Source: JAKPCT01 sp029553165 (GTDB taxonomy: Bacteria; Bacillota; UBA4882; UBA8346). Taken from it: a stretch of DNA of 7,181 bases. The position numbers were made by a program, and so were the translations under genes. This document shows, in pieces, positions 1 to 5,917 of the stretch (positions are counted from its first letter, which is position 1; each line of letters opens with the position of its first letter). The notes under the pieces are model-generated. The model worked only from the letters and a program-made list of their open reading frames with translations, ran no database searches and was not told where the DNA came from. Location of the stretch: NCBI GenBank assembly GCA_035359995.1, contig DAORZT010000087.1:1-7181 (forward strand), in the 5' to 3' direction.

Positions 1-23
1 TATATTATTTAATTAAATTATTT

Positions 24-29
24 GGAGGT
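24..29 (+). promoter_or_regulatory. Shine-Dalgarno site for the TTG-started uridine-kinase-like gene
   Basis: GGAGGT lies 7 nt (measured from its last G) upstream of the TTG at 36. This strong match to the anti-SD sequence is what supports TTG as the start, since no in-frame ATG is close by. The AT-rich bases 1-20 could belong to a promoter, but the window begins too close to judge. Confidence 0.75.
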
Positions 30-35
30 TCAACT

Positions 36-1706
36 TTGGCTGAAACAACTGCTTTGCAATTTGAACTCGCGGATGGTTCACTGGTAACTTATCCGAAAGG
101 ATTATCATTATTTGAGATCGTAAAACCTCTGGCTGATAAAGCTGTATCTCCTATTGTTGCTGCCAAACTGGATAATCAATTACGTGATTTGACATATGTA
201 CCAAAACAGGGTGGCAAGTTAATCTTAATTGACTTAACGGATGTTGACGGCAACCGTATTTATTCCCGCAGTCTCTGTTTGGTCTTGCTGCGGGCGGCTA
301 CTGAATTATACCCAAATTGTAAAGTCAAGATCGAACATTCATTAAGCAAGGGTTTTTACGGGGAGATTGATTGTGGCAATGATAAGCCGTTTACCGGAGC
401 CGAGTTGAATAATATTGCCACCCGGATGTCCGAGATCATCAAAGCTGATGAACCGATTTGTAAAAAGACAATTCCGCTTCAAGAAGCAATCGAATTGTTT
501 GAAAGGACCGGACGTTTTGATAAAGTAAAGTTATTAAAATATCGGACCAAACCGGAAGTCAATCTTTATTGCTGTGGCAATTATATTGACTATTTTTATG
601 GTTATATGGTGCCGAGCACGGGATATTTGGACAAATTTGAACTCCGTTATTATTATCCCGGTTTCATCTTGAGGTTCCCATCAAAAGAACATCCTTTAGG
701 AGTTCCGCCGTTTGTTGAGCAACGAAAGTTAGCACGGATCTTTTATGAATTTGATAAATGGGGCAAAATTTTGGAGATCTCTGATGTGGGATCATTAAAC
801 GAAGCAATTGCTGCCGGTAATGGCGGGCATTTGATCCGAATTGCCGAAGCATTGCATGAGAAGAAGATTGCGCAGATCGCTGACCAGATTACGCAGGACC
901 GGGAACGAATCCGGGTAATTTTGATTGCCGGGCCTTCTTCATCCGGGAAGACAACTTTTGCCCAACGTCTGTCGGTGCAGTTGACCGTTAATGGTTTAAG
1001 ACCGGTGTCGATCTCGATTGATGATTACTTTGTAAACCGTGACAGTACACCGTTAGGGCCTGACGGTTTGCCGGATTATGAATGTCTGGAAGCGATTGAC
1101 ACCGAACTCTTTAACCAGCATTTGGCAGCGTTGATTCAGGGAATGCCAATTAAAGTACCCCGTTATAATTTCCAAAAAGGAATGCGTGAAGAGCGTGCCG
1201 AGAGCATTCAGATTACTGCGGAACAGCCAATTATCATTGAGGGAATTCATGGATTGAATAACAAGCTGACACAGAGCATTCCCAAGGATAATAAGTTTAA
1301 GATCTATATCAGTGCTTTAACGCAACTGAATATTGATGATCATAACCGGATTCCGACTACTGATAACCGGATTATTCGCCGGATTGTCAGAGATAATCAG
1401 TTCCGTGGCCATGACGCGTTAAAAACAATTGGTCTATGGCCGATGGTCCGGCGGGGCGAGGAGCAACATATTTTCCCCTTCCAGGAAGAGGCTGATGTGA
1501 TGTTTAACTCGGCATTGATCTATGAATTGGCGGTGTTAAAACAGTATGCGGAACCATTGTTGAAGAAGATAACTCCGGATTATCCCGAGTATCCGGAGGC
1601 GAAAAGGTTATTAAAATTCTTAGGCTACTTTTTACCATTAGACGATACCGAAGTACCGTTAAACTCAATTTTACGGGAATTTATTGGCAGTAGTTGTTTC
1701 AGATGA
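36..1706 (+). CDS. TGS domain / ThrRS-SAD-like / uridine kinase fusion protein (nucleoside or phosphoribulokinase-type P-loop kinase)
   Basis: A cytoplasmic 556-residue protein with three parts. Residues about 7-70 form a TGS-type beta-grasp domain. Residues about 75-250 resemble the second additional (editing) domain of threonyl-tRNA synthetase, for example VPSTG at 192-196. Residues about 290-500 form a uridine kinase-like P-loop domain, with Walker A GPSSSGKT at 299-306, the DDYF motif at 329-332, IEGIHGLN at 401-408, and an arginine-rich lid-like stretch at about 442-458. The length and order match the known TGS/uridine-kinase family of Bacillota and Thermotogota. The kinase fold suggests phosphorylation of uridine or another hydroxylated substrate with ATP or GTP; the true substrate is unknown. 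The start is TTG with a strong SD. The four residues that form the ThrRS editing site all appear replaced (R77, L81, F187, M191 by alignment by eye), so this part is probably not a tRNA deacylase. No terminator is visible directly after the stop. Confidence 0.9.
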   Translation: MAETTALQFELADGSLVTYPKGLSLFEIVKPLADKAVSPIVAAKLDNQLRDLTYVPKQGGKLILIDLTDVDGNRIYSRSLCLVLLRAATELYPNCKVKIEHSLSKGFYGEIDCGNDKPFTGAELNNIATRMSEIIKADEPICKKTIPLQEAIELFERTGRFDKVKLLKYRTKPEVNLYCCGNYIDYFYGYMVPSTGYLDKFELRYYYPGFILRFPSKEHPLGVPPFVEQRKLARIFYEFDKWGKILEISDVGSLNEAIAAGNGGHLIRIAEALHEKKIAQIADQITQDRERIRVILIAGPSSSGKTTFAQRLSVQLTVNGLRPVSISIDDYFVNRDSTPLGPDGLPDYECLEAIDTELFNQHLAALIQGMPIKVPRYNFQKGMREERAESIQITAEQPIIIEGIHGLNNKLTQSIPKDNKFKIYISALTQLNIDDHNRIPTTDNRIIRRIVRDNQFRGHDALKTIGLWPMVRRGEEQHIFPFQEEADVMFNSALIYELAVLKQYAEPLLKKITPDYPEYPEAKRLLKFLGYFLPLDDTEVPLNSILREFIGSSCFR

Positions 1707-1750
1707 AGGAACTTTGCAGTAAAAATGATCGTTAAATATTCAAAATGATG

Positions 1751-1759
1751 TGATATAAT
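1751..1759 (+). promoter_or_regulatory. Extended -10 promoter for the HD-scpA-scpB operon
   Basis: TG-A-TATAAT combines a perfect -10 hexamer (1754-1759) with the extended-10 TG dinucleotide at 1751-1752. The -35 position at 17-bp spacing (1731-1736, GTTAAA) is a weak match to TTGACA, which is common for extended -10 promoters. Transcription would start near 1766 and give a leader of about 150 nt before the HD-domain gene. This is read by eye and has no experimental support. Confidence 0.6.
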
Positions 1760-1795
1760 TAAAATATTTGATAAGACAAATACAATTTGGATGGG

Positions 1796-1850
1796 AAGCA
1801 AATAATTGAAGCGAATTTGTTGCTTGAAGATTCGCAGGTAAATTTTTGCT
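1796..1850 (+). promoter_or_regulatory. Structured 5' leader with competing stems (candidate regulatory RNA)
   Basis: Three complementary pairings overlap here. AGCAAA 1797-1802 can pair with TTTGCT 1845-1850. GCGAAT 1811-1816 pairs with ATTCGC 1830-1835, extended by a G-U and an A-U pair. AAGCAA 1796-1801 can alternatively pair with TTGCTT 1820-1825. The first two nest as an outer and inner helix. The third excludes the first and crosses the second, so it would form a pseudoknot or an alternative fold. I do not recognise a known riboswitch or T-box consensus. Short stems arise by chance in AT-rich DNA, so this is a candidate only. Confidence 0.3.
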
Positions 1851-1851
1851 C

Positions 1852-1895
1852 AATCTGGTAAGCGGTTAGGAGCTGTTTTAATCGCTTACTAGATT
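1852..1895 (+). promoter_or_regulatory. 17-bp leader hairpin just upstream of the HD-domain gene (attenuator-like)
   Basis: The left arm 1852-1868 and right arm 1879-1895 pair over 17 positions with only two G-U wobbles, around a 10-nt loop (1869-1878). The core is a perfect GTAAGCG/CGCTTAC inverted repeat. Downstream is ATTGTTT rather than a solid T run, so it is a poor classical terminator. It could be a weak terminator for the upstream gene, an attenuator, an RNA-stability element, or a protein-binding site. It ends 7 nt before the SD AAAGGAG (1903-1909), so it could also affect ribosome access. Confidence 0.55.
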
Positions 1896-1919
1896 ATTGT
1901 TTAAAGGAGTAGAAGAGGT

Positions 1920-2444
1920 TTGGGTGGATTGAAGCGGATGTTAAGTTTTAAGAAGGCAGAGTTATTACCGGTTGACTTGAAATTGATCGACGATTATCTT
2001 GATGAGCCCAGTAAATTTCTCTTTTTTCAGATGAGTAAGATTGACCAGTGTCATTGTATGGATGTTGCTAAGACCATTCTGAATGAAGCTGGTTATACCC
2101 GCAGTCTGAAGTTGGACAAAGTGATTAAGGCAGCATTGTTACATGATATTGGTAAAATTGACGGAGATTTAACTTTTTGTTCCCGATTGTTTGTTGGCTT
2201 GGTTCGGAGAGTTATGCCGGAGCTCCGGCGGAAGTTGGCTAAAAAAAGCAGCAATGGTTTTTGGAGCAAAATCCGTTATGGTTTTTATGTTGACCTGAAT
2301 CATCCGTTACGGGGTTCACATATGGCGCGAATCTTTGGAATTGACCCGGCAATTGTAAGTTTGATCCGGCGACATCATGATCGGCTTCCGGACGGACAAG
2401 ATGAAGAATTAGCGCTGTTACAGACTGCTGATAATAAAAATTAA
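1920..2444 (+). CDS. HD-domain (HDIG-type) phosphohydrolase
   Basis: A 174-residue cytoplasmic protein of the HD metal-dependent phosphohydrolase superfamily. The expected metal ligands are visible: H45, the HDIGK motif with H75-D76, a histidine at 134 (also H128), H152-H153, and a late aspartate D171 in LLQTADN. The catalytic site therefore looks intact; the substrate (a nucleotide or other phosphoester) cannot be told. TTG at 1920 has SD AAAGGAG (1903-1909) 10 nt upstream. TTG at 1929 and ATG at 1938 are alternative starts that would remove only 3 or 6 residues. It is the first gene after the 1751-1759 promoter and ends 12 nt before scpA, so it is probably co-transcribed with the condensin genes. 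That pairing is not evidence for a role in chromosome segregation. Confidence 0.8.
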   Translation: MGGLKRMLSFKKAELLPVDLKLIDDYLDEPSKFLFFQMSKIDQCHCMDVAKTILNEAGYTRSLKLDKVIKAALLHDIGKIDGDLTFCSRLFVGLVRRVMPELRRKLAKKSSNGFWSKIRYGFYVDLNHPLRGSHMARIFGIDPAIVSLIRRHHDRLPDGQDEELALLQTADNKN

Positions 2445-2456
2445 AAGTGGGTACAT

Positions 2457-3197
2457 ATGGATTACCAGATAATTTTGGATGGTTTTCAAGGACCGCTGGA
2501 TTTATTGTTGCACTTAATCGAGAAAGACGAGATTGATATTTATAATATTCCGATTGCCACTATTACTGAAAAATACCTGGAGTATCTTCAAACAATCCAA
2601 ATGCTTAATTTAGACGGTGTTGGCGATTTTCTGGTAATGGCGGCAACATTAATGCAGATCAAAGCGAAGATGCTGTTGCCTCAATTGAGTGAAACCGGAT
2701 TGGAAGAAGGTACTGCCGAAGACGAAGAAGATCCCCGTTGGGAATTGGTCTGCAAATTGATTGAGTATAAAAAAATTAAGGAAGCTGCTGCCAGTTTACA
2801 GGTTATTGAAGCGAAACAGCTCCAGGTTTATACGCGGACAGCCGGTGAATTTCCGGACCAACAATATGCACTGGTTGATGAATCGTTAAAAAAACTATCG
2901 GTTTGGGAGTTAATGGAGGCTTTCAAAGCGGTCATGGACAGTATGGAAGTGGCCCATTTGAAGTCGGCCATCCCGAAACCGGAGATCTCAATTAAACAAA
3001 GAATGGCTGAGATTTTACAGCTGGTTGAAGCAGAAAAACAGATCTCGTTTAAAAGTGTTTTTAGTAACGTTACAACTAAAATTGACTTAATCACATGTTT
3101 CTTGGCAGTTTTGGAACTGATCCGGCTTCGTAAGTTGGAAGTTTATCAAGCAAATGTCTTTGATGACATTATCATAAAAGCTACTTATAATGACTGA
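2457..3197 (+). CDS. scpA: Segregation and condensation protein A (kleisin subunit of Smc-ScpAB)
   Basis: ScpA is the kleisin that bridges the Smc heads and binds ScpB in the bacterial condensin, which compacts and separates sister chromosomes on the nucleoid. The family signature is clear. The N-terminal kleisin domain carries GFQGPLDLLLHLI (9-21) and FLVMAATLMQIKAKMLLP (58-75). An acidic linker follows (about 83-92). The C-terminal region (about 175-246) is a winged helix of the type that contacts an Smc head. Its 246 residues are normal for the family. ATG at 2457 fits the usual ScpA N-terminus. The SD is weak (AAGTGG-like, near 2445-2450), so translation may depend on coupling to the HD gene ending 12 nt upstream. 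scpB follows after 28 nt. smc lies outside this window. Confidence 0.97.
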   Translation: MDYQIILDGFQGPLDLLLHLIEKDEIDIYNIPIATITEKYLEYLQTIQMLNLDGVGDFLVMAATLMQIKAKMLLPQLSETGLEEGTAEDEEDPRWELVCKLIEYKKIKEAAASLQVIEAKQLQVYTRTAGEFPDQQYALVDESLKKLSVWELMEAFKAVMDSMEVAHLKSAIPKPEISIKQRMAEILQLVEAEKQISFKSVFSNVTTKIDLITCFLAVLELIRLRKLEVYQANVFDDIIIKATYND

Positions 3198-3225
3198 AAA
3201 ACTTGGATGAAGGTGTGGTTCTTTT

Positions 3226-3798
3226 TTGAATCTGATTATGGCGCGAGCAACAATAGAGGCATTAATCTTTGCTGCTTCGGAACCACTTAACTCAAAAACA
3301 ATCGCTGAAATTATTAATATTGATGAGCATACTGTTAAACAGTTGATCAATGATTTGATCGAAGATTACCGGAGAATGAAGCGGGGAATCCAAATCAATG
3401 AGGTGGCTAATGGCTACCAGTTTTGTACGCATCCCGAATGTGCCCCTTATTTGGAGAAATTGATGAAGACTCCGCGTAATGTCGGATTATCCCAAGCAGC
3501 AATTGAGACCTTGGCAATTATTGCCTATAAACAACCGATTACCAAAGCGGAGATTGAATCGTTAAGGGGAGTAAGTATTGAGAGTCCGTTGAACACACTG
3601 ATCGAAAAGAATTTGATTGAAGAGGCCGGCCGAAAGGATGGCCCGGGGCGCCCGATATTATATCGGACATCCAAGAAGTTTTTACATTACTTTGGACTGA
3701 ATGATTTGAACGAATTGCCGCGAATCTCTGATTGGATCGGACAGAACAGCGAGCCGTTGCCAAGTGCGGAAGAGGAAGGAGTAATAGAAAGTGATTGA
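3226..3798 (+). CDS. scpB: Segregation and condensation protein B
   Basis: ScpB is the paired winged-helix (KITE) protein that dimerises and binds the middle of ScpA in the Smc-ScpAB condensin. Diagnostic segments are IEALIFAASEPL (10-21), LSQAAIETLAIIAYKQPIT (88-106), the RGV turn at 114-116, GRPILYRTS (141-149) and FGLND (156-160). Together they give the two winged-helix domains followed by a short acidic tail. Its 190 residues are typical. I chose TTG at 3226 because AAGGTG (3210-3215) sits about 11-12 nt upstream. ATG at 3238 is possible and would remove four residues, but it is too far from any SD. The last 8 nt overlap the next gene, which implies coupled translation. Confidence 0.96.
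   Translation: MNLIMARATIEALIFAASEPLNSKTIAEIINIDEHTVKQLINDLIEDYRRMKRGIQINEVANGYQFCTHPECAPYLEKLMKTPRNVGLSQAAIETLAIIAYKQPITKAEIESLRGVSIESPLNTLIEKNLIEEAGRKDGPGRPILYRTSKKFLHYFGLNDLNELPRISDWIGQNSEPLPSAEEEGVIESD
3776..3781 (+). promoter_or_regulatory. SD inside scpB that sets the GTG start of the membrane-protein gene
   Basis: AAGGAG within the last codons of scpB lies 9 nt before the GTG at 3791. This strong site inside coding sequence argues that the overlapping small ORF is really translated. Confidence 0.65.
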
Positions 3799-4123
3799 GT
3801 TTATTCGGCGAATCACCAAGTTGAAACTGGAGCGGGATGACAATTATTATTGGGGTTTAATCCTGTTAAAGATTGGAATTGTTTCGTTATTTATTTATTT
3901 AATCTGTGATCTGTTTGAACCATTATCATTTTTAGTTACTTTCTTGATTTGTGGCTGGGGATTTGTTTTAATCTGGAAAAGCGATAATGACCTTCGTTTT
4001 AAGAATACCCAAGAAAAGATTGCCAGTCTTGAAAAAGAACTTACTGAATCACAACAGTTACTTGCGTCCCTTGGTTATCGAAAAAGGTATCACCGCTGGA
4101 AAAGGCGCAGAAATATTAATTGA
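3791..4123 (+). CDS. Small two-helix membrane protein with coiled coil and basic tail, coupled to scpB
   Basis: I do not recognise a family. The 110-residue product has an N-terminal basic amphipathic stretch (1-15), two hydrophobic helices (about 21-39 and 45-62), then a predicted coiled coil. The coiled coil has hydrophobic positions spaced 3-4-3-4 (F70, T73, I77, L80, L84, S87, L91, L94). It finishes with a strongly basic tail, RKRYHRWKRRR (97-107). By the positive-inside rule both ends should face the cytoplasm, leaving the coiled coil and basic tail there. There is no signal peptidase site. GTG at 3791 has a strong SD inside scpB, and the gene overlaps scpB by 8 nt. A terminator follows about 35 nt after its stop, so it is the last gene of the condensin operon. 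A role in tethering condensin or nucleic acid to the membrane is only a guess from architecture and position. Confidence 0.75.
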   Translation: MIEFIRRITKLKLERDDNYYWGLILLKIGIVSLFIYLICDLFEPLSFLVTFLICGWGFVLIWKSDNDLRFKNTQEKIASLEKELTESQQLLASLGYRKRYHRWKRRRNIN

Positions 4124-4157
4124 GAATGATTTTGAATATTGTAGTTTCGCTTTCCGG

Positions 4158-4181
4158 AAGAGCCTGCTGTTGCAGGTTTTT
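4158..4181 (+). terminator. Rho-independent terminator ending the HD-scpA-scpB operon
   Basis: A CCTGC/GCAGG core (4163-4167 with 4172-4176) closes a TGTT tetraloop. G-U and A-U pairs extend it outward to about 4158/4181, so the right arm runs into the T tract (4177-4181). The stem is short and the T run modest, so read-through into the DUF3866 gene is plausible. Confidence 0.7.
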
Positions 4182-4204
4182 CAATCTAGTATTGGGGTGG
4201 TTTG

Positions 4205-5320
4205 GTGTTTGATGTAGCATGGGGGTTGGTTACCAAAGTGATTTCTGACGGGACGGACCTTCAGGAACTAGCAGTGCGGATGGATGATGGTACTGAACAT
4301 AATGCTTACAATTATCCGGCTTTTAATAAGCGTTTGACTGTTGGCGAACGGGTGGCCTTAAATGTTACTGCAGTAAAGCTTGGTTTGGGAACAGGTGGCC
4401 GCCATTTTGTTTTGCCGGAATATAATGATGAGCTGCAGGAGGTGGATGCTCCTCCTAAAGGACATATTATGAAGTTGCGGTACACTCCGTGGCAATTCCC
4501 GATTTTAGCGGCTGAAGAGGAGGCCGGCCCTCACCATCAGACGTTGAAAGACGTTGATTCGCTCAATGGTACGCCGGTGGTTGCTGCTTCGTTGCACAGC
4601 ATGTTACCGGGGATTATTTTGGGATTCAGGCAGCAATACCGTAAACCTGCGAAGATCGTTTATATCATGAATGATGCTGCAGCACTACCGATTGCGCTTA
4701 GTAACCTGGTGAAAGAGTTAAAACAGAAAAAACTCCTGGACTTGACGATTACAGCCGGTAACGCTTTTGGTGGCGATCTGGAGGCAGTCAGCATTCCTTC
4801 GGCTATGTTGACAGCCGGCCAAGCTGAAAAGGCGGATTTGATCATTGTTGGCCTGGGCCCGGGGATAGTAGGGACCGGGACCAAACTGGGGTTTAGCGGA
4901 ATTGAATTATCATGGGTGATTGATTTAACCGTACGTCTCAATGGAAATTCAATCATGGTACCGCGGATCAGTGGTGCTGATCCAAGAGCCAGACATTTCG
5001 GCTTAAGCCATCATACGGTAACTATTTTAAAGCTGGCTTCCCAGAAGACCAATCTGCCACTGTCAACGTTGCTTGAACCCAGGTTACGTCAAGAAGTTTT
5101 GGAGGCAATCAAGAAAAATGGTTTATTTAGTACCCAATCTTGGTATGCTACAGATGAACCGTCGGTATTAGAATTGTTTGCAGAGTACGGAATCAAGGTT
5201 AAAAGTATGGGCCGTGGCGTCGATGACGATCCGGCTTTTTTCCAGAGTACCGTTGCGGCCGGTTATCTGGCGGCACTTGTGGCTGAGAATCGACAAAAGG
5301 AGTTAACGAAGATTGAATAA
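4205..5320 (+). CDS. DUF3866 family protein
   Basis: A conserved protein of unknown function, about 371 residues, cytoplasmic with no signal or clear membrane span. Segments typical of DUF3866, numbered from the TTG at 4202, are GHIMKLRYTPWQFP (87-100), YIMNDAAALPIAL (154-166), TAGNAFGGDLEAVS (184-197), the glycine-rich GPGIVGTGTKLGFSG (219-233), the SHHT motif (269-272) and GRGVDDDPAFF (337-347). The many conserved D, H and G residues suggest an enzyme, but no reaction is known. The start is either TTG 4202 or GTG 4205. I prefer GTG because the SD-like GGGGTG at 4194-4199 has the better spacing. No promoter is evident between the upstream terminator and this gene. The stop overlaps the Nudix start by 8 nt, so the two are translationally linked. 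Confidence 0.88.
   Translation: MFDVAWGLVTKVISDGTDLQELAVRMDDGTEHNAYNYPAFNKRLTVGERVALNVTAVKLGLGTGGRHFVLPEYNDELQEVDAPPKGHIMKLRYTPWQFPILAAEEEAGPHHQTLKDVDSLNGTPVVAASLHSMLPGIILGFRQQYRKPAKIVYIMNDAAALPIALSNLVKELKQKKLLDLTITAGNAFGGDLEAVSIPSAMLTAGQAEKADLIIVGLGPGIVGTGTKLGFSGIELSWVIDLTVRLNGNSIMVPRISGADPRARHFGLSHHTVTILKLASQKTNLPLSTLLEPRLRQEVLEAIKKNGLFSTQSWYATDEPSVLELFAEYGIKVKSMGRGVDDDPAFFQSTVAAGYLAALVAENRQKELTKIE
5295..5302 (+). promoter_or_regulatory. SD inside the DUF3866 gene that sets the TTG start of the Nudix gene
   Basis: AAAAGGAG lies in the last codons of the DUF3866 gene, 10 nt before TTG 5313. It supports an 8-nt overlapping start rather than a later internal ATG. Confidence 0.65.
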
Positions 5321-5864
5321 TTTAAAAAACAGTTTTCATGAGAACTTGATCAATAAAACGATCATTTATAAAAACAGTTTTATGGAACTCCATTCGGATA
5401 TTATCCGGCTGCCCAATGAAAAGCAGGCTACCCGGGATTATTTGCACCATCCGGGTTCAGTTGCCGCTGTGCCAATCTTAGATAATGGCAAAGTATTGCT
5501 GGTTAAACAATACCGTCATCCGGTCGGAACTACTTTACTGGAGATTCCTGCCGGCAAACTGGAAGCCGGTGAAGATCCTGTCGAATCAATTCAACGGGAA
5601 TTAACGGAAGAGATTGGTTATAAAGCCAATCGAATCGAGTTATTGTTATCCTTCTGGAGTTCACCGGGGTTTAGTGATGAGATCCTGCATCTGTACTTGG
5701 CAACTGATTTAGAACCTTGTTCGGCAAAACAGGATGACGATGAATTTATTGAGATTGTTACAATGTCAAAGGAAGAACTGCTTGAGTATCTTAAAAACGA
5801 AGCCAGGGTTGATGGCAAGACGGCACTAGCAGTAAATACACTGATCGCCAACAATAAATGGTGA
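5313..5864 (+). CDS. Nudix hydrolase, ADP-ribose pyrophosphatase type
   Basis: A 183-residue enzyme expected to cleave ADP-ribose to AMP and ribose 5-phosphate using Mg2+, clearing a reactive by-product of NAD turnover. The Nudix box is perfect (residues 81-103): the first G at 81, E87, RE at 95-96, EE at 99-100 and G102. It is preceded by the IPAGK segment (78-82) that typifies ADP-ribose pyrophosphatases. The loop SPGFSDE (117-123) is also typical of this subgroup and holds a conserved glutamate. The N-terminal region (about 10-50) matches the beta-rich dimerisation segment of the family. Length is normal. The TTG start has a good SD and overlaps the DUF3866 gene by 8 nt. Other ADP-sugars are possible substrates. 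The subgroup resembles nudF, but I leave the symbol blank because substrate is not proven. Confidence 0.92.
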   Translation: MNNLKNSFHENLINKTIIYKNSFMELHSDIIRLPNEKQATRDYLHHPGSVAAVPILDNGKVLLVKQYRHPVGTTLLEIPAGKLEAGEDPVESIQRELTEEIGYKANRIELLLSFWSSPGFSDEILHLYLATDLEPCSAKQDDDEFIEIVTMSKEELLEYLKNEARVDGKTALAVNTLIANNKW

Positions 5865-5917
5865 TCTTCCAATAAACCTGCAATAAGACAGTTGAGGACG
5901 ATGAGGTTAGTTTATCA

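Noticed and set aside
1707..1750. Intrinsic terminator directly after the uridine-kinase-like gene
   Set aside because: No GC-rich hairpin with a T run is present here. The only strong hairpin nearby is at 1852-1895, in the next gene's leader.
1766..1919. T-box or a known riboswitch class in the leader
   Set aside because: The T-box GGTGGNACCGCG sequence is absent, and I see no consensus core of the purine, TPP, FMN, SAM, glycine, c-di-GMP or THF classes.
3087..3350. Minus-strand frame across the scpA/scpB junction
   Set aside because: It is antisense to two well-identified genes and spans their junction, with no protein motif seen.
3987..4217. 76-codon + strand frame overlapping the small membrane protein
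   Set aside because: It runs through the terminator hairpin, has no good SD, and overlaps a better-supported gene in another frame.
4660..4956. 98-codon minus-strand frame inside the DUF3866 gene
   Set aside because: It lies wholly opposite conserved DUF3866 motifs and has a biased composition typical of shadow frames.
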